A DNA stretch of 64,000 nt from Bremerella cremea (GCF_003335505.1 NZ_QPEX01000003.1:1-64000); one strand, 5' to 3'; shown: positions 34,197-43,799, counted from the stretch's first letter. Program-made: numbers and translations. Notes: generated from the sequence alone by a model not told the origin.

Positions 34197-35768
34197 ATGA
34201 ATCTGGCAATCGTGCATCATCACCTGAATCGTGGTGGCGTGACTCAAGTGATTTTGAATCATCTACGTTCGCTCCATGAATCGGGTGCCGGAGAAAAGTA
34301 CGAACGAATTGTCGTATTCTACGGCGGCCGGGCATCCGGTTGGCCGACGCAGAAAGAGCCAGCGCTCGCCCGCGTCGAACTGGAAGCGATCCCCAGCATC
34401 GATTACGACACGGAAGTTCCCCCCGACCAACCGCCCCCGTACGACGCCATGGCCGAAGCGCTGCGTCGCTTAGAGCTTTCGCCAGAGTCGACATTGCTGC
34501 ATGTCCACAACCATACGCTCGGCAAAAACGTCGCGTGGCCGGCGGCGCTGCGGCAGTTGGCGTGCGATGGGTATCGCTTGCTGCTGCAACTGCACGACTT
34601 TGCCGAGGACTTTCGGCCAGAAAACTACCGCCGCCAAGTCGCTTATTACCAAGACCAACAGAGCGGCATGCAAGAGGTTTACTTTCAAGCCTCGCATGTG
34701 CAATATGCCGTACTCAACTCGCGCGATCGCGCCATCTTGCGGCAAGCTGGCGTGGAAGAGAATCGTTTGACCTGGCTGCCCAATCCGGTGCCCGCATTTC
34801 CTCCGCTGCCACACTACGCCGACGCCCGTAAGAAATTACGGGAGAAGTTCAAGGTGTCGGAACAAGATCGATACGTGGTTTACCCGGTGCGTGGCATTCG
34901 CCGTAAGAATGTGGGGGAACTGGTTCTCTGGTCGGCACTTTGCCCCCGCCCAGCCACCTTTGGCATTACCTTGGCCCCGGTGAACCCTGCCGAGTTGACT
35001 TCGTACGAAATGTGGAAGGCGTTTGCCCAAGAGAAAAACCTGCCTTGCAAGTTTGATGTCGGTGGCGAAGAAGGGCTCACGTTTCACGAGAACCTGGCCG
35101 CAGCCGATGCGATCATCAATACCAGCGTGGCGGAAGGTTTTGGGCTCGTATTTCTGGAAGCATGGCTGACCGAGAACTTACTCATTGGCCGCGATCTACC
35201 AGAGATTTCTGCCGACTTCAAAGCGGCCGGCTTGCGGCTCGATAGCTTAACTCCAGCGATTTGGATTCCTGTTCGCTCTCCGATTAGCGGCTGCGAACTT
35301 TTTTCCCTGGCCAACTATCGCCAGCGTTTGATCGAGCTTTATCGAGATGTCCTGAGCGACTTTGGCCAGGACTTATCGGAGATGACCACCGTCGAGCAGC
35401 AACTCGACCAGCGGCTCAGCGAAGAGTGGATTGATTTCGCCTTTCTGACCACCGCAGCCCAGCGTGAAGTGATCGACTCGGTTGTGCGGGACAAAGACTT
35501 GGCCGAGGCCATTGTCGACGCGAACGAACAAGTCATGCGTCCCTTGATTCAACCGAATGCAAACTTCGATGCCACCATCGAAGCCAACGCGAAAGTCGTC
35601 CTCAGCCGCTTCGGTTTGCAAGACACCGGCGAACGTCTACGCGATCAATACGCACGGCTGATGCAGCAAGCCGTGGGCCCGGTCAGTGGCCTGGAAAGTG
35701 CTGGCAGTATTTTACGACAGTTTGTCGCTCTCACTCGATTTCATCCTGTGCGTTTGGAAAGCTCATGA
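34197..35768 (+). CDS. Glycosyltransferase (GT4-like) opening the osmolyte cluster
   Basis: 523 residues. The opening 'MNLAIVHHHLNRGGVTQVIL' is the GT-B acceptor-side start (GGVxxV loop). The donor half contains 'VVYPVRGIRRKNVGELVLWS' and 'INTSVAEGFGLVFLEAW', the E-x7-E-like motif. After the catalytic core there are about 150 extra residues, mostly helical (DLAEAIVDANEQVMRPLIQ). Its stop shares ATGA with the next gene (phosphatase), implying coupled translation. It probably transfers a sugar in the synthesis of a glycosylated compatible solute, but donor and acceptor are unassigned. Confidence 0.75.
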   Translation: MNLAIVHHHLNRGGVTQVILNHLRSLHESGAGEKYERIVVFYGGRASGWPTQKEPALARVELEAIPSIDYDTEVPPDQPPPYDAMAEALRRLELSPESTLLHVHNHTLGKNVAWPAALRQLACDGYRLLLQLHDFAEDFRPENYRRQVAYYQDQQSGMQEVYFQASHVQYAVLNSRDRAILRQAGVEENRLTWLPNPVPAFPPLPHYADARKKLREKFKVSEQDRYVVYPVRGIRRKNVGELVLWSALCPRPATFGITLAPVNPAELTSYEMWKAFAQEKNLPCKFDVGGEEGLTFHENLAAADAIINTSVAEGFGLVFLEAWLTENLLIGRDLPEISADFKAAGLRLDSLTPAIWIPVRSPISGCELFSLANYRQRLIELYRDVLSDFGQDLSEMTTVEQQLDQRLSEEWIDFAFLTTAAQREVIDSVVRDKDLAEAIVDANEQVMRPLIQPNANFDATIEANAKVVLSRFGLQDTGERLRDQYARLMQQAVGPVSGLESAGSILRQFVALTRFHPVRLESS

Positions 35769-36646
35769 ACCCCTTCACGGAAATCCTCAATCGCAACCGT
35801 CACCCGCTGGAACCGATCGCCACCGAGTTGCCTTCGCAATTGAAAGAGCTTCCAGGCATTCAGGCCGTGCTGTTCGATATCTATGGCACGCTGCTGGTCA
35901 GTGGCAGTGGCGATGTGGGCACGGCGATGGAGATGACCAAGGGGGATGCCTTAGAAGCGGCGTGGCAGGCCTGTGGCGTGACCAGCCAAATCCCGGCCGA
36001 GGAGATGGTGCAGCAGTTCTATGCGGTGATCCAGGGTGATCACAAAACTGCCACTAAAAGAGGCACTTCTTATCCCGAGATCGTTGTGGAAGAAATTTGG
36101 CAAAAAGTTTTTGCCGCCGCGATCGACAATAATCAGGTTACCGTCCCCCCTGATTTTAACCCAGCCGTTTTCGCCCTCGAGTTTGAATCGAGGGTGAATC
36201 CGGTGTGGCCGATGCCTCATATGAAAGAAGTGCTAGACACCCTCCAAGAGCGCGGAATTACCCTGGGAATTATCAGCAATGCCCAGTTCTTTACGCCGAA
36301 AATCATGGAATACTTCCTCGGATCGTCCCTTGAGGAAATTGGCTTCCAGCCGGAGAACTGTTTTTTTTCCTACCAGCATCGTGTCGCCAAGCCCGGAAAA
36401 GACCTTTATTTGGCCGCTGCCCAAACGCTGGCCGGCGCGGGGATTGATATGTGTCATATTCTGTATGTTGGCAACGACATGCTGAACGACGTCCAGCCCG
36501 CCGCGCAAGTTGGCATGAAAACTGCACTATTCGCCGGCGACCAGCGCAGTCTTCGACTGCGGAAGGACGATGCTCGAATGTTGCCAATTCAACCTGATGT
36601 TACGCTCACAAGTCTTCCAGACATTTTGGCCTGCCTTCCGAGATAA
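35765..36646 (+). CDS. HAD-superfamily hydrolase (probable phosphatase of the osmolyte cluster)
   Basis: 293 residues with all HAD motifs: I 'AVLFDIYGTLLVS' (the nucleophile Asp is in DIYGT), II 'LGIISNAQFF', III 'HRVAKPGKDLY' (Lys), IV 'YVGNDMLNDVQPA'. The cap is helical and inserted after motif I. Overlaps the preceding glycosyltransferase by four bases and is followed three bases later by the next one. In glucosylglycerate-type pathways a phosphatase removes the 3-phosphate left by the synthase; this gene is the natural candidate here. The alternative is a phosphatase acting on another sugar phosphate. Confidence 0.85.
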   Translation: MNPFTEILNRNRHPLEPIATELPSQLKELPGIQAVLFDIYGTLLVSGSGDVGTAMEMTKGDALEAAWQACGVTSQIPAEEMVQQFYAVIQGDHKTATKRGTSYPEIVVEEIWQKVFAAAIDNNQVTVPPDFNPAVFALEFESRVNPVWPMPHMKEVLDTLQERGITLGIISNAQFFTPKIMEYFLGSSLEEIGFQPENCFFSYQHRVAKPGKDLYLAAAQTLAGAGIDMCHILYVGNDMLNDVQPAAQVGMKTALFAGDQRSLRLRKDDARMLPIQPDVTLTSLPDILACLPR

Positions 36647-36649
36647 CGC

Positions 36650-37933
36650 ATGATGACCGTACCTGAAATCTCAGGCCATAATATTGGCTTTGTAGGAACC
36701 CGTTTTGCCGGCACCGATGGTGTTTCGCTTGAAGCGGCTAAATGGGCCAAAGTCCTCTGGGACAACAAGCACGTCAGTTATTGGTACGGCGGCAAGATGG
36801 ATACCCATCCTGATATTACCAGCTTGGTACCGCACGCCTATTTTGGGCATCCTGACATTCAATGGATCAATCGCCGGATTTTCGGCACCACCACCCGCGA
36901 TCCAGAAGTTTCGCGGCGCATTTTCGCGTTGGCAGAATACTTAAAGCACACGCTGTACGAGTTTACCCGGCGTTTCAATATCGAAGTGATGATCGTGCAA
37001 AACGCACTTTGCATCCCGATGAACGTTCCGCTGGGGGTTGCGATTACGATGTTTATCGCGGAAACCGGGTTTCCGACCATCGCGCACCATCACGATTTCT
37101 ACTGGGAACGCGATCGTTTTAGCGTCAACGCGGTCAGTGACATCCTTTCGATGGCCTTTCCCCCGACGCTTCCTTCGATGCAGCATGTCACGATTAACTT
37201 GCCTGGGCAAATGGATTTGTCTCACCGTAAAGGCCAATCATCGATCCTAGTTCCCAACGTCCTTAACTTCGAAGATCCCCCGGTCCGCGACGATTATCAC
37301 GAATCGTTTAAAGAAGACATCGGTTTGTCGTATGATGATATCGTGATCTTGCAGCCCACCCGCGTGGTGCCGCGCAAAGGGATCGAGCATGCGATCGCGC
37401 TGGTCAATTCGCTGAACAACCCCAAGTACAAATTGGTGGTCACGCACGAATCTGGCGACGAAGGAGATGAATACAAGAACGCCCTGCAAGAGATGGCCGA
37501 TCGACAAAATGTCGACATCCGTTTCGTTGCCGAGCGTGTCGGCGAAGAACGCAGCATCGGCCCCGATGGCAAGAAGCTTTACACGCTGGGCGATTGCTAC
37601 GCCGCAGCAGACTTTATCAGCTACCCCAGCCTATACGAAGGCTTCGGCAACGCGTTGATCGAAGCGTTTTATTTCAAAAAACCGATCCTCGTGAATCGGT
37701 ATTCGATTTTCGTGACCGACATCGAACCGAAGGGGTTCAAAGTGGTCACGATGAACGGCTACCTCACCAAGGACGTCGTTACTCAGGTACGAAACCTGAT
37801 CGAGGATGAAGCGTATCGCCAGGAAGTCGTCGAGCACAACTTCGAGCTCGGCAAGCGATTTTTCAGCTACTCAGTGCTCAAACGGAAATTGCGGGCCTTG
37901 GTGACGAACTTCACCGGTATGGACGACCTGTAA
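36650..37933 (+). CDS. Glycosyltransferase family 4 (mannosylglucosyl-3-phosphoglycerate synthase-like candidate)
   Basis: 427 residues, opening '[20 protein letters not shown]', a start characteristic of a GT4 group encoded beside GH13_18 genes. The donor domain has '[20 protein letters not shown]' and '[20 protein letters not shown]', containing the E-x7-E motif. Planctomycetes (Rhodopirellula baltica) are reported to make mannosylglucosylglycerate through a GpgS followed by a second glycosyltransferase and a phosphatase. This gene is one of two candidates for that second transferase; the other is at 34197. The assignment is inference from context. Confidence 0.8.
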   Translation: MMTVPEISGHNIGFVGTRFAGTDGVSLEAAKWAKVLWDNKHVSYWYGGKMDTHPDITSLVPHAYFGHPDIQWINRRIFGTTTRDPEVSRRIFALAEYLKHTLYEFTRRFNIEVMIVQNALCIPMNVPLGVAITMFIAETGFPTIAHHHDFYWERDRFSVNAVSDILSMAFPPTLPSMQHVTINLPGQMDLSHRKGQSSILVPNVLNFEDPPVRDDYHESFKEDIGLSYDDIVILQPTRVVPRKGIEHAIALVNSLNNPKYKLVVTHESGDEGDEYKNALQEMADRQNVDIRFVAERVGEERSIGPDGKKLYTLGDCYAAADFISYPSLYEGFGNALIEAFYFKKPILVNRYSIFVTDIEPKGFKVVTMNGYLTKDVVTQVRNLIEDEAYRQEVVEHNFELGKRFFSYSVLKRKLRALVTNFTGMDDL

Positions 37934-37975
37934 GTCACCAAGCAGCTCGACAAGGAAACCGAATAGGGAGGTTCC

Positions 37976-39712
37976 ATGGTCGGCTCGTCGGAACAACACA
38001 ATCAACTAAAACAGCACTTGGCTCGCATGTATGGCGAGTCGGTCGCCACGGATGTTCTGCCGCGTCTTTTAGAACTACTGGAATCGTATTCCACCAAAAT
38101 CCCCGAACCCAAACGAACCGGTTGGGACGAAACCGACGTGGTGCTGATCACCTATGCCGATCAACTTCACGGCCCCGACGACAGCCCCCAGCCGCCGCTG
38201 GCCATCTTGCGAGAGTTCCTCGTTCATCACGGCTATCAGAACTGCATCAACACCGTCCACCTGTTGCCCTTCTATCCTTACACTTCGGACGATGGGTTCT
38301 CGGTGGTCGACTACAAGCAAGTCGATCCCAACTCAGGCGATTGGCCCGACGTGCTGGGCCTGGCCGAAGACTTCAACCTGGCTTTCGACCTGGTCGCGAA
38401 TCACTGTTCGCAGCAGAGCAGTTGGTTTCAAAAGTACCTCGCAGGCGAAAAACCGTACGACGAGTTCTTTATTGATGTCGATCCGGCCACCGATTTAAGC
38501 ATGGTCGTGCGGCCGCGCGCGTTGCCCCTGTTAACGTCGTTTCCTTCCGCCGACGGCGAAAAGCACGTTTGGACCACGTTCAGCCCCGACCAGGTCGACC
38601 TGAACTACGGCAGCCCGGAAGTTTTGTTGGCGATGACGGATGTGCTGTTGTTCTATGTGCAGAACGGGGCTCGCATCATTCGGCTCGATGCGATCGCGTT
38701 TCTCTGGAAGACGCTTGGCACCAATTGCCTCCATCTCGACGAAACGCATGAAGCGGTCAAGCTGCTCCGCACGGTTAACGAAATTGTCGCTCCGCATGTC
38801 CTGCTGCTAACCGAAACAAACGTTCCTCATCCAGAGAACATCAGCTACTTCGGCCAAGCCGACGAAGCGCACATGGTGTATCAATTCAGCTTGCCACCGC
38901 TGCTGTACGATGCTTACCTGAACGAGGACGCAACGGTCCTTTCCCATTGGATGGAATCGCTATACGACATTCCGCCAGGTACCACCTACTTCAACTTCAC
39001 TGCTTCGCACGATGGCATTGGCGTGCGTCCGCTGGAAGGGCTGGTACCGCCAGAGCATCTCGATAAGTTAGTGACCGCCACCAACGATCGAGGCGGTCTG
39101 GTGGGCATGCGGACCATGCCCGATGGTTCGCAGCGTCCTTACGAACTGAACATCACTTACGTCGATGCGATGGGGAAGCCAGGCGACCTGAGCCCGGAAC
39201 ATCACGCCGCCCGTTTTTTGGCCTCGCAGGCGATCATGCTGGCGATGAAGGGAATTCCCGGCATTTATTTCCATAGCCTGGTCGGCACGCGGAACTACAC
39301 CGCTGGCGTCGAAGAGAGTGGCATACCGCGGCGGATCAATCGACGCAAGTTCGAGCGGTTGGAACTGGAAAACCAGATTGCCGCTCCCAACTCCTTGCAG
39401 CAGCGGATCTTCACTGGCTATCAGAATCTCTTACGTACCCGCATCGAGCAACCAGCGTTTCATCCCGACGGCCCGAGCAAAGTCTTCCCGACCGGCCACC
39501 CTGCGATCTTTGGTTTCCAGCGTACTTCCCCCGACGGAGAGCAAACGATTTTGGTACTCGCGAACCTAACCGATCGTTTGCAGCAGTTGTCCTTGAGCGA
39601 ATCGCAAAGCCACACCCTGACGTACGATCTGATCAGCGATCAGTACGTTGTCGAAGGTCAGGGGCTCACGCTCGATCCTTATCAAATTGTCTGGCTGACC
39701 GAGCCTGACTAG
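37976..39712 (+). CDS. GH13_18 glycoside phosphorylase (sucrose/glucosylglycerate phosphorylase-like)
   Basis: 578 residues of the alpha-amylase clan. The nucleophile is the Asp in 'ARIIRLDAIAFLWK', the acid/base the Glu in 'LLLTETNVPHPEN', and the third catalytic Asp lies in 'ASHDGIGVRP'. The early 'VHLLPFYPYTSDDGFSVVDY' is characteristic of sucrose-phosphorylase subfamily GH13_18, whose members phosphorolyse sucrose, sucrose-6'-phosphate or glucosylglycerate with release of glucose-1-phosphate. Beside a GpgS-like gene, glucosylglycerate is the more likely substrate. GGGAGG (37966-37971) precedes the ATG by 4 bases, a slightly short but strong site. 42 bases from the preceding gene. Confidence 0.88.
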   Translation: MVGSSEQHNQLKQHLARMYGESVATDVLPRLLELLESYSTKIPEPKRTGWDETDVVLITYADQLHGPDDSPQPPLAILREFLVHHGYQNCINTVHLLPFYPYTSDDGFSVVDYKQVDPNSGDWPDVLGLAEDFNLAFDLVANHCSQQSSWFQKYLAGEKPYDEFFIDVDPATDLSMVVRPRALPLLTSFPSADGEKHVWTTFSPDQVDLNYGSPEVLLAMTDVLLFYVQNGARIIRLDAIAFLWKTLGTNCLHLDETHEAVKLLRTVNEIVAPHVLLLTETNVPHPENISYFGQADEAHMVYQFSLPPLLYDAYLNEDATVLSHWMESLYDIPPGTTYFNFTASHDGIGVRPLEGLVPPEHLDKLVTATNDRGGLVGMRTMPDGSQRPYELNITYVDAMGKPGDLSPEHHAARFLASQAIMLAMKGIPGIYFHSLVGTRNYTAGVEESGIPRRINRRKFERLELENQIAAPNSLQQRIFTGYQNLLRTRIEQPAFHPDGPSKVFPTGHPAIFGFQRTSPDGEQTILVLANLTDRLQQLSLSESQSHTLTYDLISDQYVVEGQGLTLDPYQIVWLTEPD

Positions 39713-39778
39713 TCGCGACGTTCCTGTTTAGGCCGCCCCCCCCTCTCCTACTTATTAACCCCCGCAGGAGCCCACAGC

Positions 39779-40999
39779 TTGTCCGATTTTATCCAACATG
39801 GTCCCATTTCCACGCTGCACGATTTTGGCACCGTCGATTCCCAGCAGTTAGAGCAAGCCTTGGTTGATGCGACCAGCGAATACCCGATGGGGCTCATCCT
39901 GCCGGTAACCGCCGGAGACATGCGTGCCCCGGCCTTCGCTCGGATTATGGATGAACTGGAAGGCACCAAGTTTCTGAAAACGATTGTCGTTGTTTTGAAT
40001 CGTGCACCCGAAATCAGCGACTATCAAGAGTGTCGGCAGTTGACGGCCAAACTAGGCAACGTCTGCCGCGTGCTGTGGACCGACGGGCCGCGCGGTCAGG
40101 CGGCGCTGCAACAGCTTACCGACGCGGGCTTCAATGTTTCAGTCCCTGGCAAGGGGCGGGCTGTGTGGGCCGCGTTCGGCTACCTGCTGGCCGATCCAGA
40201 CATCAAAGCGATGGCGCTACATGACTGCGACATCGTCAACTACCACCGCGACATGCTGATGCGGCTTTGCCTGCCCATGGCTCACCGGGCATTTGACTTC
40301 GATTTTTGCAAAGCGTACTACGCCCGGGTTACCGACAAGATGCATGGTCGTGTCGTTCGCTTGCTGATGACACCTCTGCTGCGTTCGTTGATCCAAGTGA
40401 TCGGCAACGACGACTTCCTGGTGTTTCTCAACAGCTTCCGCTATCCACTTTCGGGCGAGTTCGCGATCACCTCGACGTTGGTGCGGGCCAATCGTATCCC
40501 GAGCGATTGGGGGCTGGAAGTTGGTACGCTGGCCGAAGTGTTTCGCAATACATCCCCCAAGCGTATTTGCCAGATCGACCTGGGGCATCCCTACGAACAC
40601 AAGCATCAACCGATTTCGCTGGAAGATGCCCAGCGAGGCTTGATGAAGATGACCGCCGATATCCTGCACAGCATCTTCCGCACCCTCTCTAGCCGCGGAA
40701 TCGTGTTTAGCATGGGAATGTTTAACACGCTGGAATCGGCCTACTTACGGGCCGCCCAGGATGCGATTCGTCAGTACCATGCCGATGCCGTGATCAATGG
40801 CTTGAGCTTTGACCGTCACAGCGAAGAGCAATCGGTCGAAGGATTCGCCCGCCTGATTACACAGTGTGGGCAAGAGTTCTTCGAAAACCCGATCATCGCC
40901 CACGAGATGCCCACTTGGACCCGCGTCCGCAGCGCAATCCCCGACTTCCCGCACACGCTCCGGCGATTGGTAGAAGGAGACGCGGCCGAGTATTCGTAA
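39779..40999 (+). CDS. gpgS: Glucosyl-3-phosphoglycerate synthase-like glycosyltransferase (GT81/GT2-like)
   Basis: 406 residues. Starts with TTG at 39779, which is well supported: AGGAG at 39766-39770 stands 8 bases before it. The core shows 'TIVVVLNRAPEISDY', 'VPGKGRAVWAAFGYLLADPD' (the GKG-x-A-x-W donor motif) and 'MALHDCDIVNYHRDML' with the DxD-type metal site DCD. 'VRLLMTPLLRSLIQVIG' and 'LSGEFAIT' are found in GpgS. GpgS adds glucose from NDP-glucose to 3-phosphoglycerate, giving the precursor of glucosylglycerate, a compatible solute used under salt stress or nitrogen limitation. Last gene of the cluster; a terminator follows. Confidence 0.8.
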   Translation: MSDFIQHGPISTLHDFGTVDSQQLEQALVDATSEYPMGLILPVTAGDMRAPAFARIMDELEGTKFLKTIVVVLNRAPEISDYQECRQLTAKLGNVCRVLWTDGPRGQAALQQLTDAGFNVSVPGKGRAVWAAFGYLLADPDIKAMALHDCDIVNYHRDMLMRLCLPMAHRAFDFDFCKAYYARVTDKMHGRVVRLLMTPLLRSLIQVIGNDDFLVFLNSFRYPLSGEFAITSTLVRANRIPSDWGLEVGTLAEVFRNTSPKRICQIDLGHPYEHKHQPISLEDAQRGLMKMTADILHSIFRTLSSRGIVFSMGMFNTLESAYLRAAQDAIRQYHADAVINGLSFDRHSEEQSVEGFARLITQCGQEFFENPIIAHEMPTWTRVRSAIPDFPHTLRRLVEGDAAEYS

Positions 41000-41021
41000 C
41001 CGGCACTCCTTACAGAAACAG

Positions 41022-41052
41022 AAAAAGGCCGCGACAAACATCGCGGCCTTTC
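41022..41052. terminator. Bidirectional terminator between gpgS and the DUF1080 gene
   Basis: AAGGCCGCGA (41025-41034) and TCGCGGCCTT (41041-41050) form a perfect 10-bp stem with a 6-base loop. A run of A precedes the left arm and becomes a T-run for the minus strand; a shorter T stretch follows on the plus strand. It serves both convergent genes. Confidence 0.88.
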
Positions 41053-41078
41053 ATTGTTTGGCTTGCACCAAGGAAAGG

Positions 41079-41708
41079 TTACTCTGGCAGACGCTTGACT
41101 TCGATATCTTTGAACCAAACCGTGCTACCGGGGTCGTGGGCTTGCAGGGCGAAGGTTCCCTCGTCGAGGACGCGGGTGAAGTCCTTGCCAGGCTTGGCCC
41201 CTTCCGGTTCGGTGTAGTCCGCCGAAACTTCGCCGTTGATCTTGATCACGACGTGCTTGCCGTCGACCTTGATGTAGTAGTCGAACCACTCGCCATCTTT
41301 GGCAGGTGAGTTATCGATCACGTCTTTCACCGAGTAGATTCCGCCGGTCTTCTTACGATCGCCGTGGGTGTTGTTGACCTGGGCTTCAAAACCATACTTG
41401 GGCCACCCCTTCTCTTGAAACTTGGTGTGGAAGTAGATACCACCGTTGCTGTTCTTATCGGTTTTGACTTTGGCCTTGAACTCGAAGTTCTTAAACGGCT
41501 TGTCGTCCCCCACGTAGAACAAGTGGCTACGATCTCCCTTGGCGACAAACGCCCCATCTTCAATCGACCACGACTCAGGGTTCTCGCTGATCTTCCAGCC
41601 GTCGAACGTCTTGCCATCCATCAACGGCTTCCATTCACCTTCCGCCGCCGAGACAACACCAACCAACAACAAACCAACCACGGCTCCAGCAGTCAAACGC
41701 TTCAACAT
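41079..41708 (-). CDS. Secreted 3-keto-disaccharide hydrolase family protein (DUF1080)
   Basis: 209 residues, one DUF1080 domain (concanavalin-like jelly roll). I chose the ATG at 41708 since it opens a signal peptide (MLKRLTAGAVVGLLLVGVVS, cleavage after SAA) with AAGGAACACT before it. Family landmarks are 'PLMDGKTFDGWKI', 'SNGGIYFHTKFQEKGWPKYG', 'FEAQVNNTHGD' and the C-terminal 'GTFALQAHDPGSTVWFKDIEVK'. The family has been linked to hydrolysis of 3-keto-glycosides, and planctomycetes carry many copies. Periplasmic. It stands alone. Confidence 0.9.
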   Translation of the reverse strand: MLKRLTAGAVVGLLLVGVVSAAEGEWKPLMDGKTFDGWKISENPESWSIEDGAFVAKGDRSHLFYVGDDKPFKNFEFKAKVKTDKNSNGGIYFHTKFQEKGWPKYGFEAQVNNTHGDRKKTGGIYSVKDVIDNSPAKDGEWFDYYIKVDGKHVVIKINGEVSADYTEPEGAKPGKDFTRVLDEGTFALQAHDPGSTVWFKDIEVKRLPE

Positions 41709-42002
41709 GGAGTGTTCCTTTTTTTGAATTTTAAGCTTCGTCTTCCCAATGGATAAAACGAATGCGTTCACGGGGGATCCAACCGAATAGCTTCCACCTT
41801 CCGGTCAGGAAAACGCTATTTCGTAACCACCGATTTTGGTTGAAGCGAACCACGCCGACAAGATTCCTCTGGATTCGTGCGCTCTTTTTGTGGATTCAGG
41901 CTGAAATTCCGCTATTTTTTTAGGTCTGCGACGAATCGACTCTTGGAAAGATTCTCAATTTACCCTTTCATGTTCGCCTTTTAGGCGTGGAGCCCCCAGA
42001 TC

Positions 42003-42791
42003 ATGAGTAACGCCTCGATCTTGCCGCTAAGCTGGGAAGTGCCGGAAATCTTTCGTCTGCGATTGGGGGATGGCCCTGGTCGCCAGCGGGTAATGCAGGC
42101 CGATGGGCACGTGCTGCTGGTTACCCATCGCCCGCCTCGACAAGGCGAACGGGTCCGGAGCGGGCGTTACTTCTGGCGAACCCCAGAAGGAAAGTGGATC
42201 AGCAGCGACCTCGGCCAAGGGCCCAATGCCATGCTGAAGCACTTGGAAGAGTACACCACGGAAGTCAACAAGTTAGAAAAGGCCGAAGCCGACGCCCAAT
42301 CGAGCGAAGATTACTTTCGTGTCATCAGCGAGCTCTCGCCACTGCTGCGGGCGACGCGTAACCTGCACAGCACGCTGCAAAAAGCCCGCGAGTTGATCGG
42401 CAACGACCGAGCGGCAATTAACTATCGCGATCGTGCTTACGAGCTGGAACGCTCGGCCGAGTTGCTGTTCAATGAAGCGAAAAACGAGCTCGACTTTTTA
42501 ATCGCTCAGCGAACCGAACAACAAGCGGCCAGCAGCCACCGCATGGCGATCTCGGCACACCGCTTGAACGTGATGGCCGCGTTCTTTTTCCCGGTGGTAA
42601 CTTTGGCCACCATCTTCGGCACCTCGATGCGGCACGGCCTTGAAACGCTCAGCTGGCCGTTTCCGTTTCTGACGATGGTTTTTGTCGGCATCCTGCTTGG
42701 CGTGATGCTGATTGTCTTCATGACCATGCCGGTAAACCCGAAACCACGCAAGCGAAGAGGGGTCGACGAACGCATTCGCCGCACACCCTAA
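42003..42791 (+). CDS. CorA-like membrane protein without the GMN signature
   Basis: 262 residues. Residues 1-75 are a small beta domain, about 80-195 a long coiled-coil-like helical region (HLEEYTTEVNKLEKAEADAQ), and the C-terminal part has two membrane helices (NVMAAFFFPVVTLATIFGTS and FPFLTMVFVGILLGVMLIVF). This order, and 'HRLNVMAAFFFPVVTLATIFG', matches the stalk and first pore helix of CorA magnesium channels, but the loop reads GTSM where CorA has GMN. It may be an ion channel with altered selectivity or a non-transporting relative. Its stop abuts the convergent ZIP gene directly. Confidence 0.6.
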   Translation: MSNASILPLSWEVPEIFRLRLGDGPGRQRVMQADGHVLLVTHRPPRQGERVRSGRYFWRTPEGKWISSDLGQGPNAMLKHLEEYTTEVNKLEKAEADAQSSEDYFRVISELSPLLRATRNLHSTLQKARELIGNDRAAINYRDRAYELERSAELLFNEAKNELDFLIAQRTEQQAASSHRMAISAHRLNVMAAFFFPVVTLATIFGTSMRHGLETLSWPFPFLTMVFVGILLGVMLIVFMTMPVNPKPRKRRGVDERIRRTP

Positions 42792-43799
42792 CTATTTCCG
42801 CAAAGATGCCGCTGGCAGCTGCGCGGCGGGCATCTGCTCGGCTTCCACGGTTGCCGCAGGCGGGGTATCGTCGTGCTTGTGCATGCCTGGCTCGGTAAAT
42901 CCGATTAGGTATGCCAAGCCAACTCCCAACAAAAGCGCAATCGTCAGTTTTCCCTTGTCGTGCGAATGAAACTGCACTTCCGGTAAGATGTCCGCCAGCG
43001 AGATGCACAAGAAGACGCCGGCCGAGAAGCACAAGGCCATGCCGATCATAAACTGCTTCGAGGTCTCTAGGCCGTTGTAACCCATAAAAAAGAGTACAAC
43101 CCCCAGGGGACACATCAACGCGTAACCTAAGTTGACAATAGTGATCGTGCTGACAGGCCAATGACTGCGACGCATGATCACCGTGATTGAAAGGGCATCG
43201 AGCGGCTTGTGGAGGAAAATCCCCAGAAACACCCCCAGCCCCACCACCACCGACGTTGTCGAATGATGTGCGGCGGCCGTTACCCCAGCAGCCAAAGCGA
43301 CCCCATCCAGAAATGTATGCAGCGACAACCCCAAGAACACCCCTAACCAGCGCATTCCAGAACGGGATTCCTCAGCGGAATGCGTGTGGGAATGACCATG
43401 GTGATGACTCGGTGCGGTATCGTGTTCATGAGGATGCTCGTCAGCCGGACCATGATCGCAGTGCATGTGGCCGCCGTGGTGGTGATCTCCGGCGACCGTG
43501 CCAGGATATTCCACTTCCACCGGGGCATGCTCATGAAAATGAAACAACCGCATCAGCAAAAAGGTGATCATCAGCCCCAGTAGCAAGCCAGCCATGGCCC
43601 AATCGACCGAACCGCTATCGGTAATGCCGTGCGGCAGCATGTGCAAAATGGCCACCCCCAGCATCAGCCCCCCCACGAAGCTCATCAGCAGTTGCATTCG
43701 CGTATGGGTCAAGCGGACGACCATCGGCAGCCATCCCCCCAGCAGCGAAGCGGCGATGATCAGCACGCAGTAGATGACAATCAACGCAATGGAATACAT
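42792..43799 (-). CDS. ZIP-family metal transporter
   Basis: 335 residues from the ATG at 43799 (MYSIALIVIYCVLIIAASLL); an upstream ATG at 43850 would add 17 residues before the first helix. About eight membrane helices. The central loop is rich in His and acidic residues (HHHGGHMHCDHGPADEHPHE and SHHHGHSHTHS), and the helix IV motif 'LGLSLHTFLDGVALAAGVTA' and helix V 'GVFLGIFLHKPLDALSIT' carry the metal-binding His/Asp residues of ZIP proteins. Imports or moves zinc or a related divalent metal. Divergent from the P1B-ATPase gene. Confidence 0.88.
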   Translation of the reverse strand: MYSIALIVIYCVLIIAASLLGGWLPMVVRLTHTRMQLLMSFVGGLMLGVAILHMLPHGITDSGSVDWAMAGLLLGLMITFLLMRLFHFHEHAPVEVEYPGTVAGDHHHGGHMHCDHGPADEHPHEHDTAPSHHHGHSHTHSAEESRSGMRWLGVFLGLSLHTFLDGVALAAGVTAAAHHSTTSVVVGLGVFLGIFLHKPLDALSITVIMRRSHWPVSTITIVNLGYALMCPLGVVLFFMGYNGLETSKQFMIGMALCFSAGVFLCISLADILPEVQFHSHDKGKLTIALLLGVGLAYLIGFTEPGMHKHDDTPPAATVEAEQMPAAQLPAASLRK

